DNA of 64,000 nt from a virus. A model generated the notes under the pieces. The model made no database searches and was not told where the DNA came from. It saw only the letters and a program-made list of their open reading frames with translations. The stretch lies in IMG/VR virus record IMGVR_UViG_3300030419_001717, positions 1 to 64,000 of that record. One strand, 5' to 3'. Shown piece after piece: positions 29,676-36,594 of the stretch (within the stretch, counting starts at the first letter, position 1; each line of letters begins with the position of its first letter). A program made the position numbers and the translations under genes.

Positions 29676-30330
29676 ACAAGGTGATAGGATAGAAGTGACA
29701 ACCTTATTTCTTAAACAGTTGTTTGGCTCATTTTACCTCTCGTTGCTTCTATCCCACTAAATGTGGTAGAGACCTGAATCATACGCCCCAAAGTCGCTGA
29801 GAAAGATATAATGACTGAGCCACATGATATGGCCCAAACAGGTGAGATATACATCTGATGCTATAAGCAGACGATACACATCTCTGGAAAACTGTCGTTA
29901 TATCTGTGTCGCTGGTGAGGAATATAACTATTGAAACACCTGAAGCAGTTATGCAGATGGACTGAATCCCGTAGAGATTCTATACAGTAGAAACTATTGG
30001 ACCTTTAGTTATATATGTATACCGTCGTTGGACAAGAATGGATACGCAGAACGCTACGTTGGATAGCGTCAATACGCAAGTTATACTTAGACCGGACACT
30101 TAGTAGGTGAGTAGCGGTATGGATGCTACTCATAAAGAGAACCAAACGTAGGAGGTATAACCTGACTACCCTGTCTTATGGTTATACAGCTAATCATTAT
30201 GCACTACCTATGTGTCAAGCGAACCTACTAAACATATAGCATGGACCCGTTGTCAAGGAGTAAGCTGTAAGGCCCGCATAGGGCGAGTGATAAACAAGGA
30301 CATATTCGTCGGTGAGAAGCACATCTATAT
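29676..30330 (+). ncRNA. Structured RNA region C, about 650 bases
   Basis: No gene is seen. Strong stems: GGATAGAAG with GUGAC extension (29687-29699) pairs with 29742-29754 (13 bp with two G-U); GAATC/GATTC (29964-29980); ACGCTA/TAGCGT (30051-30069); TGAGTAGC/GCTACTCA (30108-30132); GTATAACC/GGTTATAC (30155-30187); GCCC/GGGC (30272-30284). TTAGTAGGT (30100-30108) pairs with ACCTACTAA (30223-30231) and encloses two of these hairpins, forming a multibranch junction. This density of perfect stems fits a large structured RNA. It may be transcribed from the upstream operon. Confidence 0.65.
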
Positions 30331-30367
30331 ATGCTTAGTTTTGTTTGGGGTTATATCTCTCTCTACC

Positions 30368-30425
30368 ACAAACTTTAAATAGATATTTGATATATATTGA
30401 AATAACAAATGGAGGTTTTGAAAAA
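30368..30425 (+). promoter_or_regulatory. Promoter after RNA region C
   Basis: AACTTTAAATAG at 30371-30382 is a TATA box; GGAGG at 30411-30415 precedes ATG at 30426. It restarts transcription of the rightward operon after the RNA region. Confidence 0.65.
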
Positions 30426-30521
30426 ATGGTAAGAGAATTTATAGTATGGTTAGATAAAAAATTCGGTTTTAGTAGTAAGAAACTAATGATAAGACCCAGA
30501 AAATATAACAAAGGTAAATAA
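30426..30521 (+). CDS. 31-residue basic micro-protein
   Basis: MVREFIVWLDKKFGFSSKKL start; basic with aromatic residues. Good ribosome site (ATGGAGGTTTTG upstream). Unknown function. Confidence 0.55.
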   Translation: MVREFIVWLDKKFGFSSKKLMIRPRKYNKGK

Positions 30522-30523
30522 AC

Positions 30524-30799
30524 ATGAGACAAATGAAAGAAAGTAACATCGAACAGATGACAACAATAAGCGGTGATATAAAAGACACCGATGATAGCGA
30601 AGAAGGTCGTATGCTTAAACGTATACGAGAAGCAGAAGAAATGATAGGCACCATAGCTGAGATTATATGGGCACAGGAGCCACTAAGATTTCAGGACCAA
30701 TGGCTTGAACATATAATGGCTAAGGGTATATGGGCACCTGACCCAGACTTAGTAGAGGGTATGAAGAAGGAGGAAGAAGATGGTGACGACGAAGAGTGA
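30524..30799 (+). CDS. Unknown acidic helical protein, 91 residues
   Basis: MRQMKESNIEQMTTISGDIK start; long acidic helix (EEGRMLKRIREAEEMIGTIA), Trp-containing middle (IIWAQEPLRFQDQWLEHI), acidic tail (KKEEEDGDDEE). No known family. It overlaps the next gene by 20 bases. Possibly a scaffold or DNA-mimic; inference from charge only. Confidence 0.65.
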   Translation: MRQMKESNIEQMTTISGDIKDTDDSEEGRMLKRIREAEEMIGTIAEIIWAQEPLRFQDQWLEHIMAKGIWAPDPDLVEGMKKEEEDGDDEE

Positions 30800-30959
30800 A
30801 GCTATACATATACTTCACCTACTCAAACAGTATATGACACCAAGAGTTATGTCTATGTTTATCGCAGACTTAGATTTTGAAGTAGCTGAGAATACTGATA
30901 ACGAGTCTTTAAGAGATAGTATAAAGATGGTTAGGGATTATATGCGTGATTCACAATGA
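30780..30959 (+). CDS. Unknown helical protein, 59 residues
   Basis: ATG at 30780 inside the previous gene end, with GAAGGAGGAAGAAG as ribosome site. MVTTKSEAIHILHLLKQYMT start, all-helical, ending RDYMRDSQ. ATGA overlap with the next gene. Function unknown. Confidence 0.6.
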   Translation: MVTTKSEAIHILHLLKQYMTPRVMSMFIADLDFEVAENTDNESLRDSIKMVRDYMRDSQ

Positions 30960-31087
30960 AAGTAGTAGTAGATAATGTAGAGATATTAGATATAACTCTC
31001 GGTTTATATGGTAATGTTTTTGTGCGTGTTAAAGATATTGATGGATATGAATATGCAGGTGAGCTAACAGAAGTGGAGAAAGAATGA
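30956..31087 (+). CDS. Unknown beta-rich protein, 43 residues
   Basis: MKVVVDNVEILDITLGLYGN then VFVRVKDIDGYEYAGELTEV, a small beta-strand pattern of SH3-like or barrel type. ATGA overlaps on both sides, so it is in frame with the ligase operon. Confidence 0.6.
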   Translation: MKVVVDNVEILDITLGLYGNVFVRVKDIDGYEYAGELTEVEKE

Positions 31088-31944
31088 TAGATAGACCAAA
31101 GTTTAAAGAATTGATATATAGAGCTGAGAGAGAGATACCTATTAGATATGATATGGTCCAATTAAAAATGGATGGTATATGGGGTTGTCTCGTTATAAAT
31201 AATGGAACGTGGAGAATATTCTCACGAACAGGTAAAGAGAAACGTAAAGGTGAGTTTCCTGATAAGAAAGCAGATGCAATATTATTAGGTGAATTCATGT
31301 ATGGTTCCCATTGGGGACATATGCGTGGTTTAGATGGTGAGTTTTATATTTTTGATTGTCTAAGATATAGAGGTAAAGATTTAAAAGATAGAGACCTTAA
31401 GCATAGATTAGTTGTAGCTGACTTAGCGTGGCAAGAATACAAAAAAGATTTAGAGTGGCTTGATATATTACAAAATTATGAGTTAGAAGATTGGCCTCAC
31501 TTATGGGACCATGAAATCCTTGAAGAAGGATATGAAGGTCTTGTGTTTAAGGATAGCACAAGTGAGTATTCTGATAAAGGTGCGTGGGCAAGAATGAAAG
31601 CTGTTGTAGAAATAGAATATATCTGCCACGCATTTAGACCAGCCGATGAAGGCACAAGGTATGAGGGACAAGTAGGTGCAGTGATAGGAACACTACATGA
31701 TAAAGAAGTATATGTGACGTGTGGTGGTCTTACAGATGAGATGCGTCTTGAGTTTACTAACAACCCTGAGCCTTATATCGGACAAGTGTTTAAAGCAAAA
31801 GGTAATACGTGGTATCCATCTGGAAGCTTAAGACATCCCAAGTTTATGCATTGGAGGGATGATAAAGAACCAATAGAATGCACGTATGACCAAATACCTG
31901 AGAGTATAAGAGAAGGTCTGGCAAAAGCATATGTTTCTCGATAA
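31084..31944 (+). CDS. ATP-dependent DNA ligase
   Basis: 286 residues. Nucleotidyltransferase motif I QLKMDGIWG with the adenylated Lys at about K28, motif Ia/III segments including RTGKEKR and FYIFDCLRYRGK (about 95-106), motif IV EGLVFKD (about 150-156), and motif V WARMKAVVEIEYICHAF. The C-terminal part is an OB-like domain. Length is that of compact viral ligases (T7-like). It seals nicks in replication, recombination and repair next to a resolvase and a dimer glycosylase. Confidence 0.88.
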   Translation: MIDRPKFKELIYRAEREIPIRYDMVQLKMDGIWGCLVINNGTWRIFSRTGKEKRKGEFPDKKADAILLGEFMYGSHWGHMRGLDGEFYIFDCLRYRGKDLKDRDLKHRLVVADLAWQEYKKDLEWLDILQNYELEDWPHLWDHEILEEGYEGLVFKDSTSEYSDKGAWARMKAVVEIEYICHAFRPADEGTRYEGQVGAVIGTLHDKEVYVTCGGLTDEMRLEFTNNPEPYIGQVFKAKGNTWYPSGSLRHPKFMHWRDDKEPIECTYDQIPESIREGLAKAYVSR

Positions 31945-32032
31945 GTATTGTAAAGGATGTGGTAAACGAATATCATTAGCAGAGTCTGAGTTATATTGGG
32001 GTTACTGTAATAGGTGTATAGTAAAGCACTAA
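31931..32032 (+). CDS. 33-residue zinc-ribbon micro-protein
   Basis: ATG at 31931, overlapping the ligase end by 14 bases. CKGC (7-10) and CNRC (26-29) form a CxxC-X15-CxxC zinc ribbon. MFLDKYCKGCGKRISLAESE start. Followed by a new promoter. One of the series of small zinc ribbons. Confidence 0.6.
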   Translation: MFLDKYCKGCGKRISLAESELYWGYCNRCIVKH

Positions 32033-32039
32033 GCTCTAT

Positions 32040-32131
32040 TACACAAGCTTTATATATCTCCCTATAGTATTACTATATAGAGCATAGTTCTATAACGTTC
32101 ATGTTCTAATATATTAGCGTAGTGATGCTGT
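32040..32131 (+). promoter_or_regulatory. Promoter of the resolvase operon
   Basis: GCTTTATATATC at 32047-32058 is a TATA box. GCTCTATTAC just upstream (32033-32042) resembles the iteron GCTCTATTAAG, and TATAGAGC occurs at 32082. ATG of the resolvase at 32132; the leader is about 50 bases without a strong ribosome site. Confidence 0.55.
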
Positions 32132-32635
32132 ATGGGAAAGAAAGACACAGGAAAGAACTTTGAAAACGAAATACGTAGGAGCCTTAAATCATCTAAACAT
32201 ATATGGTGGTTTAGAATACAAGATACAAATGACATTAACCGATTCGTTAAGATTGCTGTTGCAGAAAAACAACCAGCCGACTTCTTTACAGTATACAGAG
32301 GAAGACCTATTATGCTTGAAGCTAAAACAAGCAGGAATCTTACTTCTTTTCCTTTATATTATGGTAGTGGCCGTGCTATCGCTAAGCATCAGATAGATGA
32401 AGGGATTAGCTTAGAGAGAAAGGGCGGAGTATCGCTTATACTAATAAGAAGAGAGGAGTATAGAAATAAAAAAGTTTATGCTATTACACCAAGCCAAGCG
32501 AGATATCTTTACAGTAAAAAGATAAAGAAGAAATCAATTAAGTGGGCGTGGTTTGAAGAACATGCATATATCGTTGAAAGATTAAAGGCACCATTAAGAT
32601 GGAATTTACAAAAGTTATTTGAAGAAGCAATATAA
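32132..32635 (+). CDS. Holliday-junction resolvase, Hjc/RecU-like
   Basis: 167 residues. KNFENEIRRSLKSS (E12), AVAEKQPADFFTVYRG (D50) and PIMLEAKTSR (E63-x-K65) form the PD-(D/E)XK site of Hjc/RecU-type resolvases. The rest (YGSGRAIAKHQIDEGISLER, SLILIRREEYRNKKVY) fits the DNA-binding part of RecU-like enzymes. It cleaves four-way junctions in replicated concatemers before packaging. Confidence 0.85.
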   Translation: MGKKDTGKNFENEIRRSLKSSKHIWWFRIQDTNDINRFVKIAVAEKQPADFFTVYRGRPIMLEAKTSRNLTSFPLYYGSGRAIAKHQIDEGISLERKGGVSLILIRREEYRNKKVYAITPSQARYLYSKKIKKKSIKWAWFEEHAYIVERLKAPLRWNLQKLFEEAI

Positions 32636-32677
32636 AAGAAGCAAAGTTATATATAAGAGAGGATAATAAATAGAAGT

Positions 32678-32857
32678 ATGAAGAAGAAAGTGGCAAAGAT
32701 ACCATATGAAGGATATACTCTTCCACCTAGTGCAGAAAAGGGTGGTAGTTTTGTAGACTTCAAACAAGCATATAAAGAGGCACCAACTAAAGTGCCGGTA
32801 AAAAGAATAAAGGTAGTGAAACGTGGAAAGAAAAGAAGCAAAGTGGGTTCTCGCTAA
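32678..32857 (+). CDS. Unknown basic protein, 59 residues
   Basis: AGAGAGGATAATAAATAGAAGT precedes ATG at 32678. MKKKVAKIPYEGYTLPPSAE start, basic at both ends (VVKRGKKRSKVGSR). Unknown; likely nucleic-acid binding. It overlaps the GTG-started gene after it by 35 bases. Confidence 0.55.
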   Translation: MKKKVAKIPYEGYTLPPSAEKGGSFVDFKQAYKEAPTKVPVKRIKVVKRGKKRSKVGSR

Positions 32858-32957
32858 ACATATACACAAACGACTCTGGGAAGAGAACTGTCTCAGTGAT
32901 TGGGGTAAGTATGTTGTTCAAGTAGAAACTATAGAAGAATGGATGGATGAAGCATGA
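32823..32957 (+). CDS. Unknown protein with GTG start, 44 residues
   Basis: GTG at 32823; MERKEAKWVLAKHIHKRLWE start, helical and Trp-rich (WEENCLSDWGKY, EEWMDEA). ATGA overlap with the isoprenoid-synthase-like gene. Start is uncertain because there is no ATG. Confidence 0.45.
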   Translation: MERKEAKWVLAKHIHKRLWEENCLSDWGKYVVQVETIEEWMDEA

Positions 32958-33556
32958 AAGAAGTGATGAGAAAATATAGCACCACATTTTTTGAATGTAT
33001 GAAAGATTGGCCTGAACATATTAAACAAGACATATATAAGTTATATGCCTATCTAAGAGTATGTGATGAAGTAGTAGAAGGTCAAGAGGACTACAGTGCT
33101 AGTGAGAAAATGAAGATAACTAAAGAGTTCCATGAAGTATTTGATAGGTATGAGATGGAAGGTAAGTGGCTTGATTCATTCCATCATGCTATGTTAACTG
33201 ATTTAAATAAAAAGAAACATACTATAGTGTCAATGTTAGAATACTGTAAAGGTTCTTCTGAGACAGTAGGACTTATGATGTCACGTATCTTAGGGTGTCC
33301 ACCTGAAGCAGATGAATATGCAAAGGCTTTGGGTAGAGCATATCAAATAATAAACTTCGTTAGAGATTATGAAGAAGACATAGAGAAGGGATATCATTAT
33401 ATAGGTGAAGACCATACATTATACCTATTACTCTTTATAGAAGAGTTAGAAACAGCTATGGAAGGAATCAATTACATACCAGAAGATTTGCGTGGTCCTA
33501 TTATTAAAGCTAACCAAGCATACATAGAGGTGGCACGTGAAGCCAACTTACTATAA
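32954..33556 (+). CDS. Squalene/phytoene-synthase-like enzyme, short form
   Basis: 200 residues. The family signature is clear: LRVCDEVVEGQED (about 35-47) as the first Asp-rich motif, and AYQIINFVRDYEEDIEKGYH (about 129-148) as the second, close to the canonical AxQLTNILRDVxEDxxxG. YCKGSSETVGLMMSRILGCP matches the YCYxxAGxVG region. It condenses two isoprenyl diphosphates head to head. It is short compared with usual 270-290-residue enzymes and lacks about 70-80 residues at the C-terminus, so it may be specialised or partly degenerate. Carotenoid or squalene-like products for host membranes are inferred. Confidence 0.85.
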   Translation: MKEVMRKYSTTFFECMKDWPEHIKQDIYKLYAYLRVCDEVVEGQEDYSASEKMKITKEFHEVFDRYEMEGKWLDSFHHAMLTDLNKKKHTIVSMLEYCKGSSETVGLMMSRILGCPPEADEYAKALGRAYQIINFVRDYEEDIEKGYHYIGEDHTLYLLLFIEELETAMEGINYIPEDLRGPIIKANQAYIEVAREANLL

Positions 33557-33803
33557 AGTGCTATGGCACAACTGCAATAGGTGTAAAACCCACTATACTA
33601 GTGAAGCACCTCATCTTAAAGCATATCTATGTGATGATTGTTGGGGCGCTATACCTCACTTTCAAGTAAAGAATGTTCAAACAGTTCAAAGGAAAGTAAT
33701 GAAGAAGAAAAATAAAGATATAGATTGGGGAACAATAATATTATATACCATCGGCAATCTAATATGTTTAGGAGTAATCGCATATTATTTGTGGTTTAAA
33801 TGA
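33537..33803 (+). CDS. Zinc-ribbon membrane protein
   Basis: 88 residues from GTG at 33537 with GAGGTGGCAC upstream, overlapping the previous gene by 20 bases. CNRC (13-16) and CDDC (32-35) form a zinc ribbon; residues about 64-86 are one membrane span (WGTIILYTIGNLICLGVIAY). A zinc ribbon attached to the membrane by a single helix is unusual. It may tether an assembly or the isoprenoid enzyme to the membrane (inference). Confidence 0.65.
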   Translation: MKPTYYKVLWHNCNRCKTHYTSEAPHLKAYLCDDCWGAIPHFQVKNVQTVQRKVMKKKNKDIDWGTIILYTIGNLICLGVIAYYLWFK

Positions 33804-33901
33804 TTATGACAGAATGCAACAGATGTTTAAAAAACGCTTTCGTATGGACATACGATGGCAGAAAACGGTGTGTTAACTGTAACCCCTATAAGGAAGAATG
33901 A
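33800..33901 (+). CDS. 33-residue zinc-ribbon micro-protein
   Basis: ATGA overlap with the previous gene. CNRC (6-9) and CVNC (24-27) form a CxxC-X14-CxxC ribbon. MIMTECNRCLKNAFVWTYDG start. Unknown; one of the zinc-ribbon series. Confidence 0.6.
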   Translation: MIMTECNRCLKNAFVWTYDGRKRCVNCNPYKEE

Positions 33902-33979
33902 TGGATATAATCCCATTAGAAATTTCACGTATAGACCAGATTAAAGTCTATACTTTACAAGTTATATGCTACACTACAG

Positions 33980-34029
33980 CGAAAGCTTTATATATTGTGT
34001 AGTTATGTTAGGTTCACAGGAGTGATTAA
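33980..34029 (+). promoter_or_regulatory. Promoter of the 34-kb operon segment
   Basis: AGCTTTATATATTG at 33984-33997 is a TATA box; the transcript would start near 34015; CAGGAGTGATTAA precedes the ATG at 34030. Confidence 0.65.
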
Positions 34030-34335
34030 ATGTCAGAAAGAACAGAAATATTCGACAGAGTTTACAGAGCCGCTGAGCATTATCAGAGGACAGGTAAACA
34101 TAAGCAAGTAAGCTTTAGGTATAATCCTGAAGCAAGAACAGAGTTTGACTTCTCTCAATGGAAACATTCAAGAGACCACGACTCAGTTAGAAAAATCTTA
34201 GTAGAAGATGTAAAAGTATCAAGCGATGGTATGGTATATGCTATTGGAGTAGATAACAGATATAACCTTAAACAGTTTACTGCACAATACCCTCAGCATG
34301 TCAGAGCTTATCGTATTGATAGGATGGTAGTATGA
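34030..34335 (+). CDS. Unknown basic protein, 101 residues
   Basis: MSERTEIFDRVYRAAEHYQR start. Basic, aromatic, alpha/beta. The end GVDNRYNLKQFTAQYPQHVR and AYRIDRMVV resembles the last strands of WYL-type ligand-binding domains (R-a-a-R-I-D-R pattern), but the domain is short. ATGA-type coupling to the next gene. Could be a small regulator; low confidence in family. Confidence 0.6.
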   Translation: MSERTEIFDRVYRAAEHYQRTGKHKQVSFRYNPEARTEFDFSQWKHSRDHDSVRKILVEDVKVSSDGMVYAIGVDNRYNLKQFTAQYPQHVRAYRIDRMVV

Positions 34336-34499
34336 AACAAGTAAGTAGTATAAAACGTATAAGTGAATACAAGTCAGTCTATATCCCTGATGTTATCTTA
34401 GAAGATATGAAATTAGATTCTGGAGATAATGTTGTGTGGTTTCAGAATGATGACGGACACTATCTCATAAAGAAAGTTCAAGTAGATATACTCGATTAG
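34332..34499 (+). CDS. AbrB-like beta-barrel regulator
   Basis: 55 residues. SVYIPDVILEDMKLDSGDNV (about 15-34) then VVWFQNDDGHYLIKKVQV matches the AbrB/SpoVT swapped-hairpin fold: strand, P-x-x-I/L-x-x-x-M/L-x-L-x-x-G-D, then two strands. Such proteins bind DNA as dimers and act as transition-state regulators or antitoxins. ATGA overlap with the previous gene. Confidence 0.6.
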   Translation: MKQVSSIKRISEYKSVYIPDVILEDMKLDSGDNVVWFQNDDGHYLIKKVQVDILD

Positions 34500-34508
34500 A
34501 GGTTAACT

Positions 34509-34853
34509 ATGGGTGAACTTTTAGAAGGCTTTTGTAAGCTTATAAAGGCTGATGAGGATGTAATGTCTATTGCTGAGTTAATGACTACAGAAGAGATAAA
34601 GCAATGGGAATTATTAGTCAAAGCTTTTAGAGATATAAACGTGACAACAATAGGTAAAGACTTAGAAAGAGTAAATGATTTCTATAAATTAGAAAGATGG
34701 CAAGAAATGGCTATACTCGCATTGGTTAAACACTTTGAGTTAATGATTAAGACTGCTCAAGATGATGGCCAAGCTTTACTACAGTTGAAAGAAAATTTAG
34801 AAAAGAGTGAACATAACATAGAGGTGCCATCATACGATGGTATGTTCGGATGA
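34509..34853 (+). CDS. Unknown helical protein, 114 residues
   Basis: AGAGGTTAACT precedes ATG at 34509. All-alpha, acidic: MGELLEGFCKLIKADEDVMS, TTEEIKQWELLVKAFRDINV, MAILALVKHFELMIKTAQDD. No known family. ATGA overlap with the zinc ribbon gene after it. Confidence 0.65.
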   Translation: MGELLEGFCKLIKADEDVMSIAELMTTEEIKQWELLVKAFRDINVTTIGKDLERVNDFYKLERWQEMAILALVKHFELMIKTAQDDGQALLQLKENLEKSEHNIEVPSYDGMFG

Positions 34854-34951
34854 GATGTTTACAGTGTGGGGGAGATTACGTAGGGATGAAAAAATCTCAT
34901 ACGTTTAACTGTCCCCACTGTGGAAAATTAAAGGTGAAAAAAGATGAGTAG
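34850..34951 (+). CDS. 33-residue zinc-ribbon micro-protein
   Basis: CLQC (3-6) and CPHC (21-24) form a CxxC-X14-CxxC zinc ribbon with a basic tail (GKLKVKKDE). MRCLQCGGDYVGMKKSHTFN start. ATGA overlap before it, 8-base overlap with the next gene after it. Confidence 0.62.
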   Translation: MRCLQCGGDYVGMKKSHTFNCPHCGKLKVKKDE

Positions 34952-35261
34952 ATGGGATGCCTTTGATAAGATATGGGCTAAAGGTAAAACCAATAAAATG
35001 GTTCAACGCCTTATGTCTAAGTGTGTTCAAAGAAAGTTAGAACCTACGGAAGAAAACTGTAGGGACTATTGGATGGGTTATATCAGATACTATAAAGATG
35101 CCCACACAGGACAAGAGTATCATTTGAATCCACGTAAAAACAAAACAATAATGAAAATGTTAAAGAGAAATAGACATGACAATAGCAGACGAGAAAAAAG
35201 CAAGAAAGGACCATCATATAAGATGGGCAGAAGAAATAAATCAAAGAAACGCAAGATATAG
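34944..35261 (+). CDS. Unknown basic protein, 105 residues
   Basis: MSRWDAFDKIWAKGKTNKMV start. Aromatic/helical first part and strongly basic C-terminal 40 residues (NRHDNSRREKSKKGPSYKMG). Nucleic-acid binding is likely from charge. It overlaps the next gene by 86 bases in another frame; both frames are open and the basic C-terminus might in part be a product of that overlap. Confidence 0.6.
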   Translation: MSRWDAFDKIWAKGKTNKMVQRLMSKCVQRKLEPTEENCRDYWMGYIRYYKDAHTGQEYHLNPRKNKTIMKMLKRNRHDNSRREKSKKGPSYKMGRRNKSKKRKI

Positions 35262-35442
35262 TGAAGAAAGTAATTGGTATCCCTTCGTTCAAAATGTAGA
35301 AGATATACTCAAGAGGATAGACTATATGTCTCAGAGATTTGATGACATAGAGAATAGAATCGGTGAAGTAGATGGGAAGATTAATAACTTAAGAAAAATT
35401 TTAATTAAACTTGAGGTAATAGATGACAGATTTATCTTCTAA
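35176..35442 (+). CDS. Coiled-coil protein, 88 residues
   Basis: MTIADEKKARKDHHIRWAEE start. Residues about 40-80 are a heptad-type coiled coil (VEDILKRIDYMSQRFDDIEN, RIGEVDGKINNLRKILIKLE). It begins inside the previous gene, overlapping by 86 bases. Its stop overlaps the following gene (20 bases). Function unknown. Confidence 0.6.
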   Translation: MTIADEKKARKDHHIRWAEEINQRNARYSEESNWYPFVQNVEDILKRIDYMSQRFDDIENRIGEVDGKINNLRKILIKLEVIDDRFIF

Positions 35443-35689
35443 TGATAACAAAGAGGATGTGGCTGATATGGCGGCCGAATTGATTAACGAAAAAATCAAT
35501 GCTGCCAGACGTGATACTCAGCAAACCCACTTACTACGTATAGGACCATTCCATATGGAGATAGTCCCCAACCCTGACTTAGACGTAGAAGAGTTTTTTA
35601 CTCAGACATATAAATATATATGCGAAGAGTATAAAGACAACAAAGCCTTCTGGAACGCAAGTGAGATGGGTAATAAGCATTATCAATGA
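35423..35689 (+). CDS. Unknown protein, 88 residues
   Basis: MTDLSSNDNKEDVADMAAEL start with an N-terminal helix, then a beta-containing part (LLRIGPFHMEIVPNPDLDVE) and a helical aromatic end (FFTQTYKYICEEYKDNKAFW). No known motif. ATGA overlap with the next gene. Confidence 0.65.
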   Translation: MTDLSSNDNKEDVADMAAELINEKINAARRDTQQTHLLRIGPFHMEIVPNPDLDVEEFFTQTYKYICEEYKDNKAFWNASEMGNKHYQ

Positions 35690-35994
35690 AAACTATAAAA
35701 GAAGATGAGGTAGTTGGTAAATGCACACTATGTGCATCCACTATCCACGATAATGATTATTGGGTGAATGAGACTGCCGTAGTAATAAATGCCACATGGT
35801 TATGTGGTGAATGTTTAGCTAACTTATGGTCAGCATCAACAGAAGCACTTAAAAGATATAAGGTGCATCTTAATGATACTAAGACCACAAACGAAAAGAT
35901 AGCTAATGAATATGGTATATCTATAGACCCAAAAACAGGCAAACTAAAGAAAGCAAAAGCTTTAAATAGAGACCAGACATTGGTCAAAACATAA
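35686..35994 (+). CDS. Zinc-ribbon protein, 102 residues
   Basis: CTLC (13-16) and CGEC (40-43) flank a loop with aromatic residues, forming a treble-clef or ribbon type zinc site. The C-terminal half is helical and basic (IDPKTGKLKKAKALNRDQTL). ATGA overlap before it. Possibly a nucleic-acid-binding adaptor. Confidence 0.68.
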   Translation: MKTIKEDEVVGKCTLCASTIHDNDYWVNETAVVINATWLCGECLANLWSASTEALKRYKVHLNDTKTTNEKIANEYGISIDPKTGKLKKAKALNRDQTLVKT

Positions 35995-36008
35995 AAGGAG
36001 AAGAAACT

Positions 36009-36218
36009 ATGACAGAACAAAAGAAAACTGGATTAGAACTTGTAGTCGGATTGTTCCGAAACACAGATAAGAACGGCAACGTATACTACACTGGCAAGAA
36101 CGAAGCTGGTGATGAATTCGTTATGTTCAGAAACTCTTATTGGAAGGAAGGGGCATCTAAGCCATACTTCCGTTTAATGAAGAGAACTGAAGCAAGTGCA
36201 ACAAAGATAGAGGATTAG
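36009..36218 (+). CDS. Small beta protein, DUF736-like pattern
   Basis: 69 residues. AAAGGAGAAGAAACT precedes ATG at 36009. GLFRNTDKNGNVYYTGKNEA and FRNSYWKEGASKPYFRLMKR resemble small beta-barrel proteins of the DUF736 type in bacteria and phages (N-x-x-K-x-G-x-x-Y-T-G-K), but the match is by eye only. Function unknown. Confidence 0.6.
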   Translation: MTEQKKTGLELVVGLFRNTDKNGNVYYTGKNEAGDEFVMFRNSYWKEGASKPYFRLMKRTEASATKIED

Positions 36219-36222
36219 AGAT

Positions 36223-36594
36223 ATGGCACACCCATTAGACGACCTTATGGACGCTTGGATGGATATGATAACTGCTAGACCACCTCGTTTCAGAGCTACA
36301 CAGTTTCCAACATGGAACAATAAAGATGACATAGGAGACTGGGAAGATAAGAACGGTGAGATAACTATCACTGTCGATATGCCCGGAGTAGCGAAGAAAG
36401 ATATAGAAATGCATGTTGATAAGCATTTAGTAAAGGTAGAAGCTTCTACTGAGGATAGGGATTATTCCTTCTCAAAGAAGTTTACACCTGAACTCAACCC
36501 TGATAAGGTAGAAGCTAAATTCAACAATGGTGTTCTAGATATCAAAATCCAAAAGGCTGAAGAAAGTAAAGGTAAGAAGATAAGTATTAAATGA
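36223..36594 (+). CDS. hsp20: Small heat-shock protein, Hsp20/alpha-crystallin
   Basis: 123 residues. The alpha-crystallin domain covers about 45-120: GEITITVDMPGVAKKDIEMH, LVKVEASTEDRDYSFSKKFT, then VEAKFNNGVLDIKIQKAEES with the GVL motif, and the C-terminal KKISIK tail, which corresponds to the I-x-I oligomerisation motif. It keeps non-native proteins soluble. In a virus it may assist replication or virion protein folding. ATGA overlap with the next gene. Confidence 0.92.
   Translation: MAHPLDDLMDAWMDMITARPPRFRATQFPTWNNKDDIGDWEDKNGEITITVDMPGVAKKDIEMHVDKHLVKVEASTEDRDYSFSKKFTPELNPDKVEAKFNNGVLDIKIQKAEESKGKKISIK

Noticed and set aside
22600-30315. Recurrent GTGAGAA motif in the non-coding regions
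   Set aside because: A 7-base motif is expected several times by chance in 64 kb; no consistent spacing or pairing partner was found.
29676-30330. Group I or group II intron, or box C/D guide RNA cluster
   Set aside because: No intron core motifs, no host exon with an interrupted frame, and no paired C (RUGAUGA) and D (CUGA) boxes at guide-RNA spacing.
33901-34002. 34-codon frame MDIIPLEISR... after the zinc-ribbon gene
   Set aside because: Its end overlaps the TATA box of the next promoter (33984-33997) and there is no separate ribosome site; more likely chance.
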